Below, in pieces: positions 8,437-17,075 of a DNA stretch of 64,000 nt (positions within the stretch are counted from its first letter, which is position 1; the number at the start of each line of letters is the position of its first letter). The notes beneath the pieces are model-generated. The model did no database searches. It had not been told where the DNA came from and saw only the letters and a program-made list of their open reading frames with translations. A program made the translations under genes and the position numbers. The DNA is from G020350405 sp964513655 (GTDB lineage: Bacteria > Planctomycetota > Phycisphaerae > Sedimentisphaerales > Anaerobacaceae). The stretch covers positions 1 to 64,000 of the forward strand of contig CAZENQ010000001.1 in assembly GCA_964513655.1 (NCBI GenBank), in the 5' to 3' direction.

Positions 8437-8459
8437 GGGCTTTTGCGAGTGAACGAGTT

Positions 8460-9443
8460 ATGAGGATATTGGTTTGCGGCGGAGCCGGTTATATCGGCAG
8501 CAACATGGCAGCGATGCTGGCGGCTGAAGGATTTGAACCGGTGGTTTTTGACAATCTGAGCAAGGGGCACAGGTCGGCGGTCGAGGGGGCTGAGTTTGTT
8601 TTAGGGGATTTAGGCGATTACGAACTGGTGTTGGAGACGCTCGAGAAATACAGGATTGAAGCTGTGATGCACTTTGCGGCCTGTATCGAGGCAGGCGAAT
8701 CAGTTCAACAGCCGCTTAAGTACTATCAGAACAACGTTTCGAATACTCGGACGCTGCTTTCGGCTATGGAGGCGAGCGGTGTTGAGAGGTTTGTTTTCAG
8801 CAGTACGGCGGCGGTGTACGGGATACCGGAGAGGGTGCCGATTAGGGAAGATTCGGCAACGGTGCCGATAAATCCATATGGTGAGACGAAATTAGCAGCT
8901 GAGCGGATGTGTTACTATCAAAGCCAGGCGGGGAAGCTTCGGTACGCGTCGCTTAGATACTTCAATGCGTGCGGGGCGGGGAACAACGGTGCGCTGGGTG
9001 AGGACCATCGTCCAGAGAGCCATTTGATTCCGCTGACGATTCGGGCGGCGATGGGCCAGTCGAGCGAGGTTAAGATTTACGGGACGGACTATCCGACAGA
9101 GGACGGGACGTGTGTTCGTGACTATATTCACGTGGAGGATTTATGCAGGGCACATCTTCTGGCGCTGAAGAAGTTGGATGACAAGGCGGAACTGGTTTAT
9201 AACTTAGGGAACGGGAACGGTCATTCGGTGAAGGAAGTAATCGAAACAGTTAAGAAGGTATCGGGGAAGGACTTTAAGGTTGCAGTTGCAGAACGTCGGC
9301 CGGGTGATTCGCCGGTATTGACATCCGACGCGACAAAGGCGATTAATGAGCTTGGGTGGAAGACGGAATTTACTGAATTGGAGAGAATAGTTGAGACGGC
9401 GTGGAGGTGGCATAACGAGCATCCGGACGGGTATCCGGACTGA
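8460..9443 (+). CDS. galE: UDP-glucose 4-epimerase
   Basis: A 327-residue extended short-chain dehydrogenase that interconverts UDP-glucose and UDP-galactose using bound NAD. The N-terminal GGAGYIGSN is the Rossmann dinucleotide motif. SSTAAVYG supplies the catalytic serine region and YGETK the catalytic Tyr/Lys pair (about 139-143). Length and ends match GalE. No strong ribosome site precedes the ATG. It lies between a lipoprotein and a DUF1080 gene, so it may serve either the Leloir pathway or nucleotide-sugar supply for envelope glycans. Confidence 0.95.
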   Translation: MRILVCGGAGYIGSNMAAMLAAEGFEPVVFDNLSKGHRSAVEGAEFVLGDLGDYELVLETLEKYRIEAVMHFAACIEAGESVQQPLKYYQNNVSNTRTLLSAMEASGVERFVFSSTAAVYGIPERVPIREDSATVPINPYGETKLAAERMCYYQSQAGKLRYASLRYFNACGAGNNGALGEDHRPESHLIPLTIRAAMGQSSEVKIYGTDYPTEDGTCVRDYIHVEDLCRAHLLALKKLDDKAELVYNLGNGNGHSVKEVIETVKKVSGKDFKVAVAERRPGDSPVLTSDATKAINELGWKTEFTELERIVETAWRWHNEHPDGYPD

Positions 9444-9467
9444 GTAAAAACAGAGAAAGGAGTAACC

Positions 9468-10235
9468 ATGAAAGTGAAATTACTTTTAACGGCACTATGT
9501 TTTACACTGTTAGCGGCGGCAACGGGCTGCGAAAGTGGTCACCGATGGGGTGTGCACGATATGGAGCGTCCACTGCCGGAGGTTGTGGCTGCCGGTAAGT
9601 ATGCGGGCCAGGCACCATCCGATGCGATTGTTTTGTTTAACGGTAAGGACCTGTCAGAATGGGAGTCCGCGAAGGACGGCGGGCGCGCGAATTGGAAGGT
9701 GGAGGATGGCTATATGGAGGTAGTGAAGGAGACGGGTGCCATTCGGACGAAGCGGGCGTTCGGCAGTTGCCAGCTGCATGTCGAGTGGGCGACACCGGCG
9801 AAGGTGAGCGGGAAGAGTCAGGACAGCGGCAACAGCGGGGTATTTTTGATGAGTAAATACGAGGTACAGGTATTGAACACATACAAGAACAGGACGTACG
9901 CGGACGGTATGGCGGGGGCGATGTACGGACAGAGTCCGCCTTTGGTGAACGTCTGCCGGGCCCCCGGAGAGTGGCAGAGCTACGACATTATTTTCCGTCG
10001 TCCGAGCTTTAAAGGCAGTAAGGTTGTGAAGCCGGCAAGGATAACGGTGCTTCAGAACGGTGTGCTGGTGCAGGACGGGTTCGAGATAGAGGGGGCGACG
10101 GCATGGAAGAAGCGCGCGAAGTACGAGGCGCACGCTGCGAAGCTTCCGCTGCTGTTACAGGACCATGGCAGTCCTGTCAGGTACAGGAACATATGGATTC
10201 GGGAGCTACAGCAACCAGAAATCTGCAACAAATGA
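9468..10235 (+). CDS. DUF1080 lipoprotein (3-keto-glycoside hydrolase type)
   Basis: A 255-residue exported protein with a lipobox (ATGC, Cys about residue 21) and a concanavalin-like beta-sandwich. LFNGKDLSEWES and a later SGNSGVFL are hallmarks of the DUF1080 family. Characterised members hydrolyse or eliminate 3-keto glycosides made by Gfo/Idh/MocA dehydrogenases. An AAAGGAG ribosome site precedes the ATG at 9468. Its work would be in the periplasm or at the outer membrane. The specific sugar is unknown; it pairs functionally with the Tat oxidoreductases elsewhere in this window. Confidence 0.88.
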   Translation: MKVKLLLTALCFTLLAAATGCESGHRWGVHDMERPLPEVVAAGKYAGQAPSDAIVLFNGKDLSEWESAKDGGRANWKVEDGYMEVVKETGAIRTKRAFGSCQLHVEWATPAKVSGKSQDSGNSGVFLMSKYEVQVLNTYKNRTYADGMAGAMYGQSPPLVNVCRAPGEWQSYDIIFRRPSFKGSKVVKPARITVLQNGVLVQDGFEIEGATAWKKRAKYEAHAAKLPLLLQDHGSPVRYRNIWIRELQQPEICNK

Positions 10236-10253
10236 ACAATATGGAGAAAAACA

Positions 10254-11222
10254 ATGAATGAAACCTTCATCGGTACAGACGTGGGCGGAACGAATATCAA
10301 GCTCGGTCTGTTCGACTCGGCAGTAAAACTTGTTTGCAAGACATCAGTTCCTGTCGAGGCAGATATAGCTCCTGAGGCGATGGTCGATTTGATTGGTGAG
10401 ACAACCGAAAAGATGCTGGCTGACAACAACCTGAGTGAAGAAGCGCTTCGCTCAATCGGAGTGGGCTCAACGGGCCAGTTCAATCTTGACGATGGGTTCA
10501 TGATAAGCAACCCAAACCTAACGTCATTCAAAAACGTCCCCTTTAGAAAAATACTTGTCGAACGATTAGGCAAACCTGTTGTTTTGGAAAATGACGGCAA
10601 CGCTGCCTGCTGGGGTGAGTACACCCTTGGAGCCGGCAGAGGTGTTGAGGACATGGTTTTTTTCACGCTCGGCACCGGCATAGGAGGTGGCATTATTAAT
10701 AAAGGTAAGCTCGTGCATGGTTCGAATGATACCGCTGCAGAACTGGGGCATATTATAATTTATCCCGATGGACGGCTGTGCGGCTGCGGTCAAAGAGGTT
10801 GCGTAGAAGCATACGCATCAGCAAAATCAACAGCGAAAAGAGCAACAGAGGCTATCAAAGCAGGAGCAGAATCGAGCTTGAAAAGCGTGATTGAGGAAAA
10901 AGGTGAAATTACAGCGAAGGATGTCTATGGACATCTAAAGGCAGGAGATGTCTTAGCGAAGGAAATAACTGATGGGACAGCCAAGGCCCTGGCAATGGTC
11001 TGCATAAATATGCTGCACATCACAGAACCCAAGCGGATAGTTTTTGCCGGGGGGATGATCGCTGCGGGTGAGGTACTGCTGGACAGAATAAAGGAATACT
11101 TCGATGAGCAGATATGGGGGTTGAAGAAGGAAACGGTCGAGATATGCTTTGCGACGCTGGGCGAAGATGCCGGTATAACAGGGGCTGCAGCGTTAGCCCA
11201 AGATGTTCAGAAACAAAAGTAA
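10254..11222 (+). CDS. ROK-family sugar kinase (glucokinase-like)
   Basis: A 322-residue cytoplasmic kinase that phosphorylates glucose or a related hexose with ATP. GTDVGGTNIKLG (about 6-17) is the phosphate-binding segment. END (about 105-107) carries the catalytic aspartate, and the ROK zinc signature CGCGQRGCVE is present near residue 176. Length is typical. The gene is last in the galE unit and converges on the next gene with a 12-base gap. Substrate choice (glucose, N-acetylglucosamine or another) cannot be fixed from sequence. Confidence 0.92.
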   Translation: MNETFIGTDVGGTNIKLGLFDSAVKLVCKTSVPVEADIAPEAMVDLIGETTEKMLADNNLSEEALRSIGVGSTGQFNLDDGFMISNPNLTSFKNVPFRKILVERLGKPVVLENDGNAACWGEYTLGAGRGVEDMVFFTLGTGIGGGIINKGKLVHGSNDTAAELGHIIIYPDGRLCGCGQRGCVEAYASAKSTAKRATEAIKAGAESSLKSVIEEKGEITAKDVYGHLKAGDVLAKEITDGTAKALAMVCINMLHITEPKRIVFAGGMIAAGEVLLDRIKEYFDEQIWGLKKETVEICFATLGEDAGITGAAALAQDVQKQK

Positions 11223-11234
11223 ATCCCAACTAAA

Positions 11235-11990
11235 TTAAACTCTACGAGCCGTCCAGTTAATCATATTTGCTAACAGAGCTGCATACCAATTGCCTACTTC
11301 TATAGGATTTGCACCCGGTCCCTGAGCTTTTACTCTGCTGCTGCCCCAATCAACCAAACCACCTACCCAGTGAGGAGCGACATCAGTGGCGAAAGCACAT
11401 ACTCTACCTTGTTCATACGAGCCGACGACCAACAGCGGGTCGGCGTCCGGCAGGGATGTAACTGTGAAATTGCCATTTACATAAGAGGCCTTAAACCTGC
11501 GTGCAAGCAGTATGGTATTACTATCCGGCTTACTTTTGAGCCGGTTAAAGCCGCCAATGCCAGGCGTGTTTTGCTCAAAAGGCAAAGAGCCAAGAATTTC
11601 ATGCTCTTTTACTTTCTCCACCAAGCATGGAGCAAAACAATTTACTCTATCATCTTCGGATTGCATAATCACCGGCAGAACCTGGCTCAGTTTAGTATCC
11701 GCGTATTGTCCCTCAGCGCCGGTGAAAGATTCCCAGCCACCAATCATCAAAAGTCCCAATCCTGCGGCGACCTGCTCTACTATGGTATTTATTTGCTCAG
11801 TTGAAAAGTTCTCTGCCGGATAATCGCTTATGATAACGGCCTGATATTTATTGTTAAGGAGCGTACCGCTAAACTGCCGGTCAGAAGGTAAATAGTCAAA
11901 GCTAATATTGTGATGACTCATAACTCCAGCCAAGTACGAGCCGGCCTCTTTCAATGTGGTATCACCAAGATACAATATTGACTTACCCAT
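11235..11990 (-). CDS. Putative glutamine amidotransferase-like (class I fold) protein
   Basis: A 251-residue protein without a signal peptide. The opening KSILYLGDTTL and the LLMIGGWESFTG segment (about residues 80-91) match the PF07090-type amidotransferase-like family common in planctomycetes. The usual nucleophile-elbow cysteine of true class I amidotransferases is not evident; glycines and Trp take its place. Such proteins often accompany sugar-metabolism genes, but no reaction is established. It converges on the ROK gene and diverges from the phosphofructokinase operon. Confidence 0.75.
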   Translation of the reverse strand: MGKSILYLGDTTLKEAGSYLAGVMSHHNISFDYLPSDRQFSGTLLNNKYQAVIISDYPAENFSTEQINTIVEQVAAGLGLLMIGGWESFTGAEGQYADTKLSQVLPVIMQSEDDRVNCFAPCLVEKVKEHEILGSLPFEQNTPGIGGFNRLKSKPDSNTILLARRFKASYVNGNFTVTSLPDADPLLVVGSYEQGRVCAFATDVAPHWVGGLVDWGSSRVKAQGPGANPIEVGNWYAALLANMINWTARRV

Positions 11991-12052
11991 AAAAAGACAA
12001 GTATATCACTTAGTCACTCGTGTTCAACCCAAAACCACAAGGGATTACAGAC

Positions 12053-12082
12053 TTGACATGCTACCTTATTAGCTAATATGAT
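12053..12082 (+). promoter_or_regulatory. Sigma70-type promoter of the phosphofructokinase-SIS operon
   Basis: TTGACA (12053-12058) and TATGAT (12077-12082) have an 18-base spacer. Transcription would start near 12089, about 44 bases before the ATG at 12133. Confidence 0.65.
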
Positions 12083-12132
12083 GCCGACTTCAATAGTTAA
12101 TTAAATAAAGTGCATCCGGAGAGAATTTGAAA

Positions 12133-13332
12133 ATGTTAAAAGGCAATGCGATTATTGGTCAGTCAGGCGGTCCAACGTCTGTAATCAATGCCTCCTTAGC
12201 AGGAATAATCACTGCAGCAAAGGAATTTGAGGGCATTGAGAGGATTTTGGGCATGCGATTCGGTATTGAAGGATTCATGGCTGGCAATATTGTCGAGCTG
12301 GGTAAGGAACGAGCGGAAGTAATTAACGGATTAAAACGGACTCCCTCGAGTGCTCTTGGCAGCTGTCGACACAAGTTGTCAGATGATGACCTTCCTTTAA
12401 TCCTCGAGGTTCTGCGGAAGCAAGATATTCACTATATTTTCATGATAGGCGGCAACGATACGATGGACACGATACACCGAATCGAGGAATATGCAAAAGA
12501 ACAAGGTTATGACCTCATAGGAATTGGTGTGCCCAAGACGGTAGATAATGACCTGTTCGGAACAGACCATACACCGGGTTTTCCCAGTGCTGCCAGATAC
12601 ATTGCTCTTTCGGTGATGCAGGAAGGCCTGTTAGCCCGGGATATGCAGAAGGTCGACCAGTTTGTTGTTTTCCAGGCAATCGGTCGCGATGCCGGCTGGT
12701 TAACAGCAGCTTCTGTGGGAGGCAAAAGGTCTCCAGAAGATGCGCCACATCTTCTTTGTTTGCCGGAAAGACCCTTCAGTAAAGACAAATTCCTTAAAGA
12801 CGTCAAAAGATGTTACGACGAGTTTGGGTTCGTGTCGATAGTCTGCGGCGAGGGAGTTACGTATGCTGATGGCAGGCCTGTATCTGCATCTGAAGTAACC
12901 GACAAGTTTAATAATGTCGAATTTGGTGCGATGGGTGGCGTCAGTGCAGCGATGGCACTACACAGAATTATTTCCGATGAATTCGGCTTTAGGGGCGAAT
13001 TTGAGATAACTGAGTCCCTGCCGATGAGTGCTGCCGACAGGACATCACAGATAGATGTGGATGAGGCCTATATGTGCGGTCGGGCGGCGGTGGAACTGGC
13101 AAAACAGGGTAAGACCAACCTTATGGTAACACTCGAAAGGCAGCCCGGAAGCAAATACCAATGTACCACCGGTACGATTGGGCTGGCCGAGGTTGCAATT
13201 AAGGCCAAGCCGATGCCGAATGAATTCATAAACGCCGAAGGCAACTTTGTCACCGACACATTCAGGGATTACATAAGCCCTCTGATTGGAGAGTTACCAC
13301 AGTACGCTAATCTGGAATGTCACAAGGCTTAG
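12133..13332 (+). CDS. pfp: 6-phosphofructokinase, probably diphosphate-dependent
   Basis: A 399-residue PfkA-superfamily enzyme converting fructose 6-phosphate and fructose 1,6-bisphosphate. IGQSGGPT (about 8-15) and PKTVDND (134-140) are family motifs. GGND (106-109) has Asp at the position that is Gly in ATP enzymes, and Lys135 replaces the second selective Gly. That pair marks pyrophosphate use, by established rules for the family. The start is ATG 12133, as CGGAGAG (12117-12123) is well spaced from it; a TTG six bases upstream is too close. It is co-transcribed with the SIS-domain gene 16 bases downstream. Confidence 0.9.
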   Translation: MLKGNAIIGQSGGPTSVINASLAGIITAAKEFEGIERILGMRFGIEGFMAGNIVELGKERAEVINGLKRTPSSALGSCRHKLSDDDLPLILEVLRKQDIHYIFMIGGNDTMDTIHRIEEYAKEQGYDLIGIGVPKTVDNDLFGTDHTPGFPSAARYIALSVMQEGLLARDMQKVDQFVVFQAIGRDAGWLTAASVGGKRSPEDAPHLLCLPERPFSKDKFLKDVKRCYDEFGFVSIVCGEGVTYADGRPVSASEVTDKFNNVEFGAMGGVSAAMALHRIISDEFGFRGEFEITESLPMSAADRTSQIDVDEAYMCGRAAVELAKQGKTNLMVTLERQPGSKYQCTTGTIGLAEVAIKAKPMPNEFINAEGNFVTDTFRDYISPLIGELPQYANLECHKA

Positions 13333-13348
13333 AGGAGAGTTGTTTGAT

Positions 13349-14374
13349 ATGAAAAACGAAGAAAAATACACAAAGTTTGCTTTAGTACGGGAGATGATGG
13401 AGAGCCCCGAGATTATCAGGAGATTTAACCTGAAAGACACAGAGAATGCAGCCGAACAAATAAAGCAAACAGGCAAAGTGCTTTTTAGCGGAGAAGGTTC
13501 CAGTCGAATGTTCCCTTCCAAAAATGCTATCGCGTGGGCAATGAAGGCGAGAATTGGTGTCGACCTGGTCACGGAAGGTTCGTACCAGGCTGGTGAGTAT
13601 GACTTGAGCGATTTTGTAGTTTTTGCGGCCTCTAACAGCGGCCGAACAAAAGAGACAGTAAGCCTGTTCGATAAGCTGAGAAAAGCAGGCCATAAAAGAT
13701 TATTTGGTCTAACCGCCAATCGGAATACCAAACTGCAAGAGCTTTCAAACCAGACTTTTATCATAAGTTGCGGCAAGGAGGATGCCTTTGCTGCGACCAA
13801 AAGCTGTATTGAACAGGCCCTTTTCTATCAATCCCTACTGGCACAAGTACAGGGTAAATCTTTCAGTGATAAATTAAACGCTCTGGCTAATGCCTTCGAG
13901 GATGCTTTAACAGTTTTGGTTGACCCTGCTATTACCAAAGCAGTTGCCAGCGCCGAGACTGTTTACTTTGCCGGCAGAAACGATGGTGTAGCTGAAGAGT
14001 TGACCGTGAAGGTCAACGAAATAGTCCGTAAGAAAAGCGGCTTCCTGGAAGGGACCGGCTATATGCATGGCGCTCAAGAAGTAATGAACCCTAACGATGT
14101 GGTAATATTGATAGACCCTTACAAATCCGAGCTGGAAAAAACCAAGGAGGTTTTAATTGAAGAGGCGGGTCTTAAGGTCTTTACAGTCGCCACAGAAGAG
14201 ACGATTTTTCCAACAGTAAAGGTAAAAGATGTTGATGGGCTGACGAATTATCTGTTCATAGCAGCAGGGTGGAACATCCTGGTCGAGGCTGGTATAAGTC
14301 TAAGTATAAACCTTGACGAGGCTGAGCGCGCTCGTAAGGTTGGTAATGTTTTTATCGACCAGAAGGCCCGTTAG
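13349..14374 (+). CDS. Double-SIS-domain sugar-phosphate protein (GlmS C-terminal/AgaS-like)
   Basis: A 341-residue protein with two SIS (sugar isomerase) folds. The first carries GEGSSR and ASNSGRTKET (about 47-98); the second includes YFAGRNDGVAEE and GAQEVMNP. It lacks the glutaminase domain of GlmS, so it is an isomerase or deaminase/deglycase-type enzyme acting on a phosphorylated amino-sugar or ketose; which one is not clear. GAGGAGAG (13332-13339) fixes the start at 13349. It forms an operon with the PPi-phosphofructokinase. Its stop codon overlaps the convergent larE stop codon. Confidence 0.82.
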   Translation: MKNEEKYTKFALVREMMESPEIIRRFNLKDTENAAEQIKQTGKVLFSGEGSSRMFPSKNAIAWAMKARIGVDLVTEGSYQAGEYDLSDFVVFAASNSGRTKETVSLFDKLRKAGHKRLFGLTANRNTKLQELSNQTFIISCGKEDAFAATKSCIEQALFYQSLLAQVQGKSFSDKLNALANAFEDALTVLVDPAITKAVASAETVYFAGRNDGVAEELTVKVNEIVRKKSGFLEGTGYMHGAQEVMNPNDVVILIDPYKSELEKTKEVLIEEAGLKVFTVATEETIFPTVKVKDVDGLTNYLFIAAGWNILVEAGISLSINLDEAERARKVGNVFIDQKAR

Positions 14375-15204
14375 AGGCTCTTTTGCTTTTGGTCTTCCGA
14401 GAGCATTTCATTCAGCGAGCCTGAGCGGAAGCCCTGAAGGTCGAGGGTGACGAATTTGAAGCCGAGGGATTTTAATTTTTCGACGATTCGTGAGCGGACG
14501 GTCTCTGTTGTTATTTTGGCGATGTCCTCGGGGTGGACTTCGATACGGGCGATTGATTCGTGGAGTCGGACGCGAAATTCGACCAGGCCGAATGTGCGGA
14601 GGAAGGCTTCTGCCTGCTCGACCTGCTTTAGCCTTTGTTCGGTGATTTCGAGGCCGTAGCTAATTCGAGAAGCCAGGCACGGCGAAGCAGGAACATCGGC
14701 TGTTGGGAGATTCAGTTTTCGGCTTAGCCGGCGGATGTCATCTTTTGTAAGTTCGGCGTCGGCCAGTGGTGAGCGGATGCCGAAGGCTTTGGCGGCGCGG
14801 ATGCCGGGGCGGTAGTCATCCATGTCGTCGAGGTTGTGGCCGCAGATGACGTGGTTGAAGTTTCTCTTTTTGGCTAAGTCTGTGAGGAGGGCGAAGAGGT
14901 GAGACTTGCAGTGGAAGCATCGGTCGGCCTTGTTGGCGGCGTAGTTGGGGTCGGAGAGCTCATCCGGCTCGACGGTCTGGATTTCGACGCCGAGAGCTTC
15001 TGCAAGTTTGACGGCGCTGGTTAGCTCGCTCTGGGGCAGGGACGCCCCGGTTGCGACACAGGCGAGGACGTTCTGGGGGCCGAGGGTATCGACGGCGGAT
15101 TTGAGGAGGAAGGTGCTGTCGACGCCGCCGGAATAGGCGACGACGACTTTGGTCAGGTCTTTTAAGATTTGCTGAAGCGAGTTAGATTTTTGCTCAAGAT
15201 TCAT
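14371..15204 (-). CDS. larE: LarE-type ATP-dependent sacrificial sulfur transferase
   Basis: A 277-residue PP-loop enzyme that donates sulfur during synthesis of the nickel-pincer cofactor of lactate racemase-type enzymes. SGGVDST (about 27-33) is the PP-loop. A CFHCK motif and a Cys in SPCLASRI, at the expected sacrificial position, are present. The family N-terminus places the start at ATG 15204, two bases after the 3' end of tRNA-Thr. The upstream in-frame extension is just translated tRNA. No Shine-Dalgarno is possible outside the tRNA. No larA, larB or larC lies in the window, so the target enzyme is unknown. Confidence 0.9.
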   Translation of the reverse strand: MNLEQKSNSLQQILKDLTKVVVAYSGGVDSTFLLKSAVDTLGPQNVLACVATGASLPQSELTSAVKLAEALGVEIQTVEPDELSDPNYAANKADRCFHCKSHLFALLTDLAKKRNFNHVICGHNLDDMDDYRPGIRAAKAFGIRSPLADAELTKDDIRRLSRKLNLPTADVPASPCLASRISYGLEITEQRLKQVEQAEAFLRTFGLVEFRVRLHESIARIEVHPEDIAKITTETVRSRIVEKLKSLGFKFVTLDLQGFRSGSLNEMLSEDQKQKSL

Positions 15205-15206
15205 AA

Positions 15207-15278
15207 AGCCGATGGTGGGAATCGAACCCACAACCCCAGCTTTACGAAAGCTGTGCTCTACCGTTGAGCTACATCGGC
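15207..15278 (-). tRNA. tRNA-Thr (anticodon CGT)
   Basis: All arms fold: acceptor GCCGATG/CATCGGC, D stem GCTC/GAGC, anticodon stem CAGCT/AGCTG with loop TTCGTAA, and T arm GTGGG-TTCGATT-CCCAC. The anticodon CGT reads ACG threonine codons. CCA is not encoded. The gene is immediately followed by larE. Confidence 0.95.
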
Positions 15279-15290
15279 GATTCAGGCTCC

Positions 15291-15319
15291 ATAATACCAA
15301 TCGGCATCAGGATTGTAAA
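15291..15319 (-). promoter_or_regulatory. Promoter of the tRNA-Thr/larE transcript
   Basis: On the minus strand, TTTACA (15314-15319) and TATTAT (15291-15296) have a 17-base spacer. Transcription would begin about six bases before the mature tRNA 5' end. Confidence 0.65.
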
Positions 15320-15415
15320 GATGAGGAAAAAATAGGAAAGACAGGAGTAAAAAGTAAGGAGACAGAAGGTTGAGGCGTGGGCGGAGGCTCAATAAGGGGT
15401 TAGGGGGGAATTTGC

Positions 15416-15444
15416 TTGCAAGGGAGGCGGGGAATTTGTAGACT
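15416..15444 (+). promoter_or_regulatory. Possible promoter of tRNA-Tyr
   Basis: TTGCAA (15416-15421) and TAGACT (15439-15444) have a 17-base spacer. The start would be about 40 bases before the tRNA. The match is moderate. Confidence 0.4.
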
Positions 15445-15490
15445 TTGTTTTTTGGTGCGGTTTAAGAAGGTTAAAATATAGTAAAGTTAA

Positions 15491-15573
15491 GGGTCGGTGC
15501 CCGAGAGGCTAAAGGGGACGGGCTGTAAACCCGTTGGCGTAAGCCTACGTTGGTTCGAATCCAACCCGGCCCA
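15491..15573 (+). tRNA. tRNA-Tyr (anticodon GTA)
   Basis: A class II tRNA with a long variable arm. Acceptor GGGTCGG pairs with CCGGCCC (one T-G pair); anticodon stem ACGGG/CCCGT has loop CTGTAAA; T arm is GTTGG-TTCGAAT-CCAAC; discriminator is A. CCA is not encoded. Confidence 0.96.
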
Positions 15574-15625
15574 GTATTCTTACCTGCTATCGTGGGGGTC
15601 TGCTATTGTGAGTTGCGGTCGCGCG

Positions 15626-16789
15626 CTATTGTGGGGGCGGTACATAGGGCGGCGCGTGCCAGTTTAGAAGATCCAAGGCCTCGTTGAGCTTGTCGATGCT
15701 TTTTTCGAGGGCGCGTTTTGACTGGAGTTCGTGTTGAATGGCGGAATGAACTCTCTGCTTAGCGTTAACAATTTCGGGTTTATTCAGACCAGCCCAATCG
15801 GCGCTTTGCAATACCTCGTCAAGGGCATTGTAGATATGCCGTTCAGTATCCAAGAGGTCATTAATTAGTGTCAACATATCGACCTTGGCATCAACTGTTT
15901 GTCGTATGCTGGCAGATGGAATATGAGGCGCGCCAGCAGCCACCAAGTTCAAGCATTCGTATTGCTCAGGCCAAATATCCTCGAGGGTAACCTGTCCACC
16001 ATAGAGAAGAGAACTAGTAAACAAACTTGCGTTGGGGTCATAGTTGAAATCGTAACCGTATACGTGCACCGGCCTGAATGGACCGGAGCAACCAAAACCA
16101 AGATGGCGGGTGGTAACGTAGCCACCCATGATGTTGAGGGTAGAACCGAGGTAAATCTTGCGACCCCCGGAAACGTTGCCGCCATAGATATTCATCATTG
16201 CCCCTTGGAGGTCGAAGCCATCGGTGAGTTCAACTTTGTAGATGTTTACCAAGCTGGAGTCCCAACCTGCTAAAAACTCCAGACTTCCGCCGGTGATATT
16301 GACTGTGCTTGAGTCACCTGCAAACAGGCCATCTATCGAACCGCCACTAAAATTGAGAGCGGCTGAATCCCATACATCCACCCACATCTCGATGTAACCG
16401 CCACTGATTTTAACAGCGCTTGACCCATAGGCCTGTATTTTGTCTATATCGCCACCGCTGATACAGAGGGTGCTTTGGGCGTTGGGCTCTATAGAGCCTA
16501 CCCAGCCACCGCTGATATTGAGGGTGCTCTGGGCATTGGGCTCAATGGAGTTTACCCAGCCGCCGCTAAGGTTGAGTGTGCTGGTGTCGGTTAGGGTTAC
16601 GTAATCGGTTACATAGCCGCCGGTCATATCTACGGTCGCATCGTTCAGGATGCGGACGGTGTCGTATACGTCGCCAGCTTCGATGACGCCATCGGTGGTG
16701 AAGACGATATCAACAGCACGGGCCTGTGAGACACAAAGGGCTAAAACGGAGAGTAGAACTGTCAGCAGGTAAGTGGTTTTGGGTGTCAT
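15626..16789 (-). CDS. Secreted repeat protein, probable beta-helix/solenoid, unknown function
   Basis: A 387-residue exported protein. The signal peptide ends near QARA (about residue 25). Residues ~55-230 contain about nine degenerate repeats of ~20 residues built on S-T-L-N-I-S-G-G followed by a variable strand, a pattern that fits a right-handed beta-solenoid. The last ~100 residues are helical (VDMLTLINDLLDTE onward) and end in a proline-rich tail. AAGGAGT lies at 16797-16803 before the ATG. No enzyme motif is seen. It may be a surface or adhesive protein. Confidence 0.7.
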   Translation of the reverse strand: MTPKTTYLLTVLLSVLALCVSQARAVDIVFTTDGVIEAGDVYDTVRILNDATVDMTGGYVTDYVTLTDTSTLNLSGGWVNSIEPNAQSTLNISGGWVGSIEPNAQSTLCISGGDIDKIQAYGSSAVKISGGYIEMWVDVWDSAALNFSGGSIDGLFAGDSSTVNITGGSLEFLAGWDSSLVNIYKVELTDGFDLQGAMMNIYGGNVSGGRKIYLGSTLNIMGGYVTTRHLGFGCSGPFRPVHVYGYDFNYDPNASLFTSSLLYGGQVTLEDIWPEQYECLNLVAAGAPHIPSASIRQTVDAKVDMLTLINDLLDTERHIYNALDEVLQSADWAGLNKPEIVNAKQRVHSAIQHELQSKRALEKSIDKLNEALDLLNWHAPPYVPPPQ

Positions 16790-17075
16790 TTTCGGACTCC
16801 TTAAAAAATTATGATAACTATTGCGATTTCACAGGGTACGCGCCTGTGAGCCATTTATTTTTTTCACCGGTAAGGCCGCCTTGAGGCAGGGTCGGTATGA
16901 AAGAGAGGCGAGTTATGATAGCAAAGCACTAATATGATATTGCGACGTTATTGAACCTGCCTCTTTGCCTTAACCAGTGTGTATTATACCACACAGCAGG
17001 TCGGCTTGGCAAGTAAATTCTTCGAATTTCAGACGCTTTTTTGCCGTAAAATGAGTGGATTAGTGTGGCGTTGTG

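Noticed and set aside
15205..15300. N-terminal extension of larE
   Set aside because: The 32 extra codons are the translated tRNA-Thr gene; the LarE family N-terminus begins at ATG 15204.
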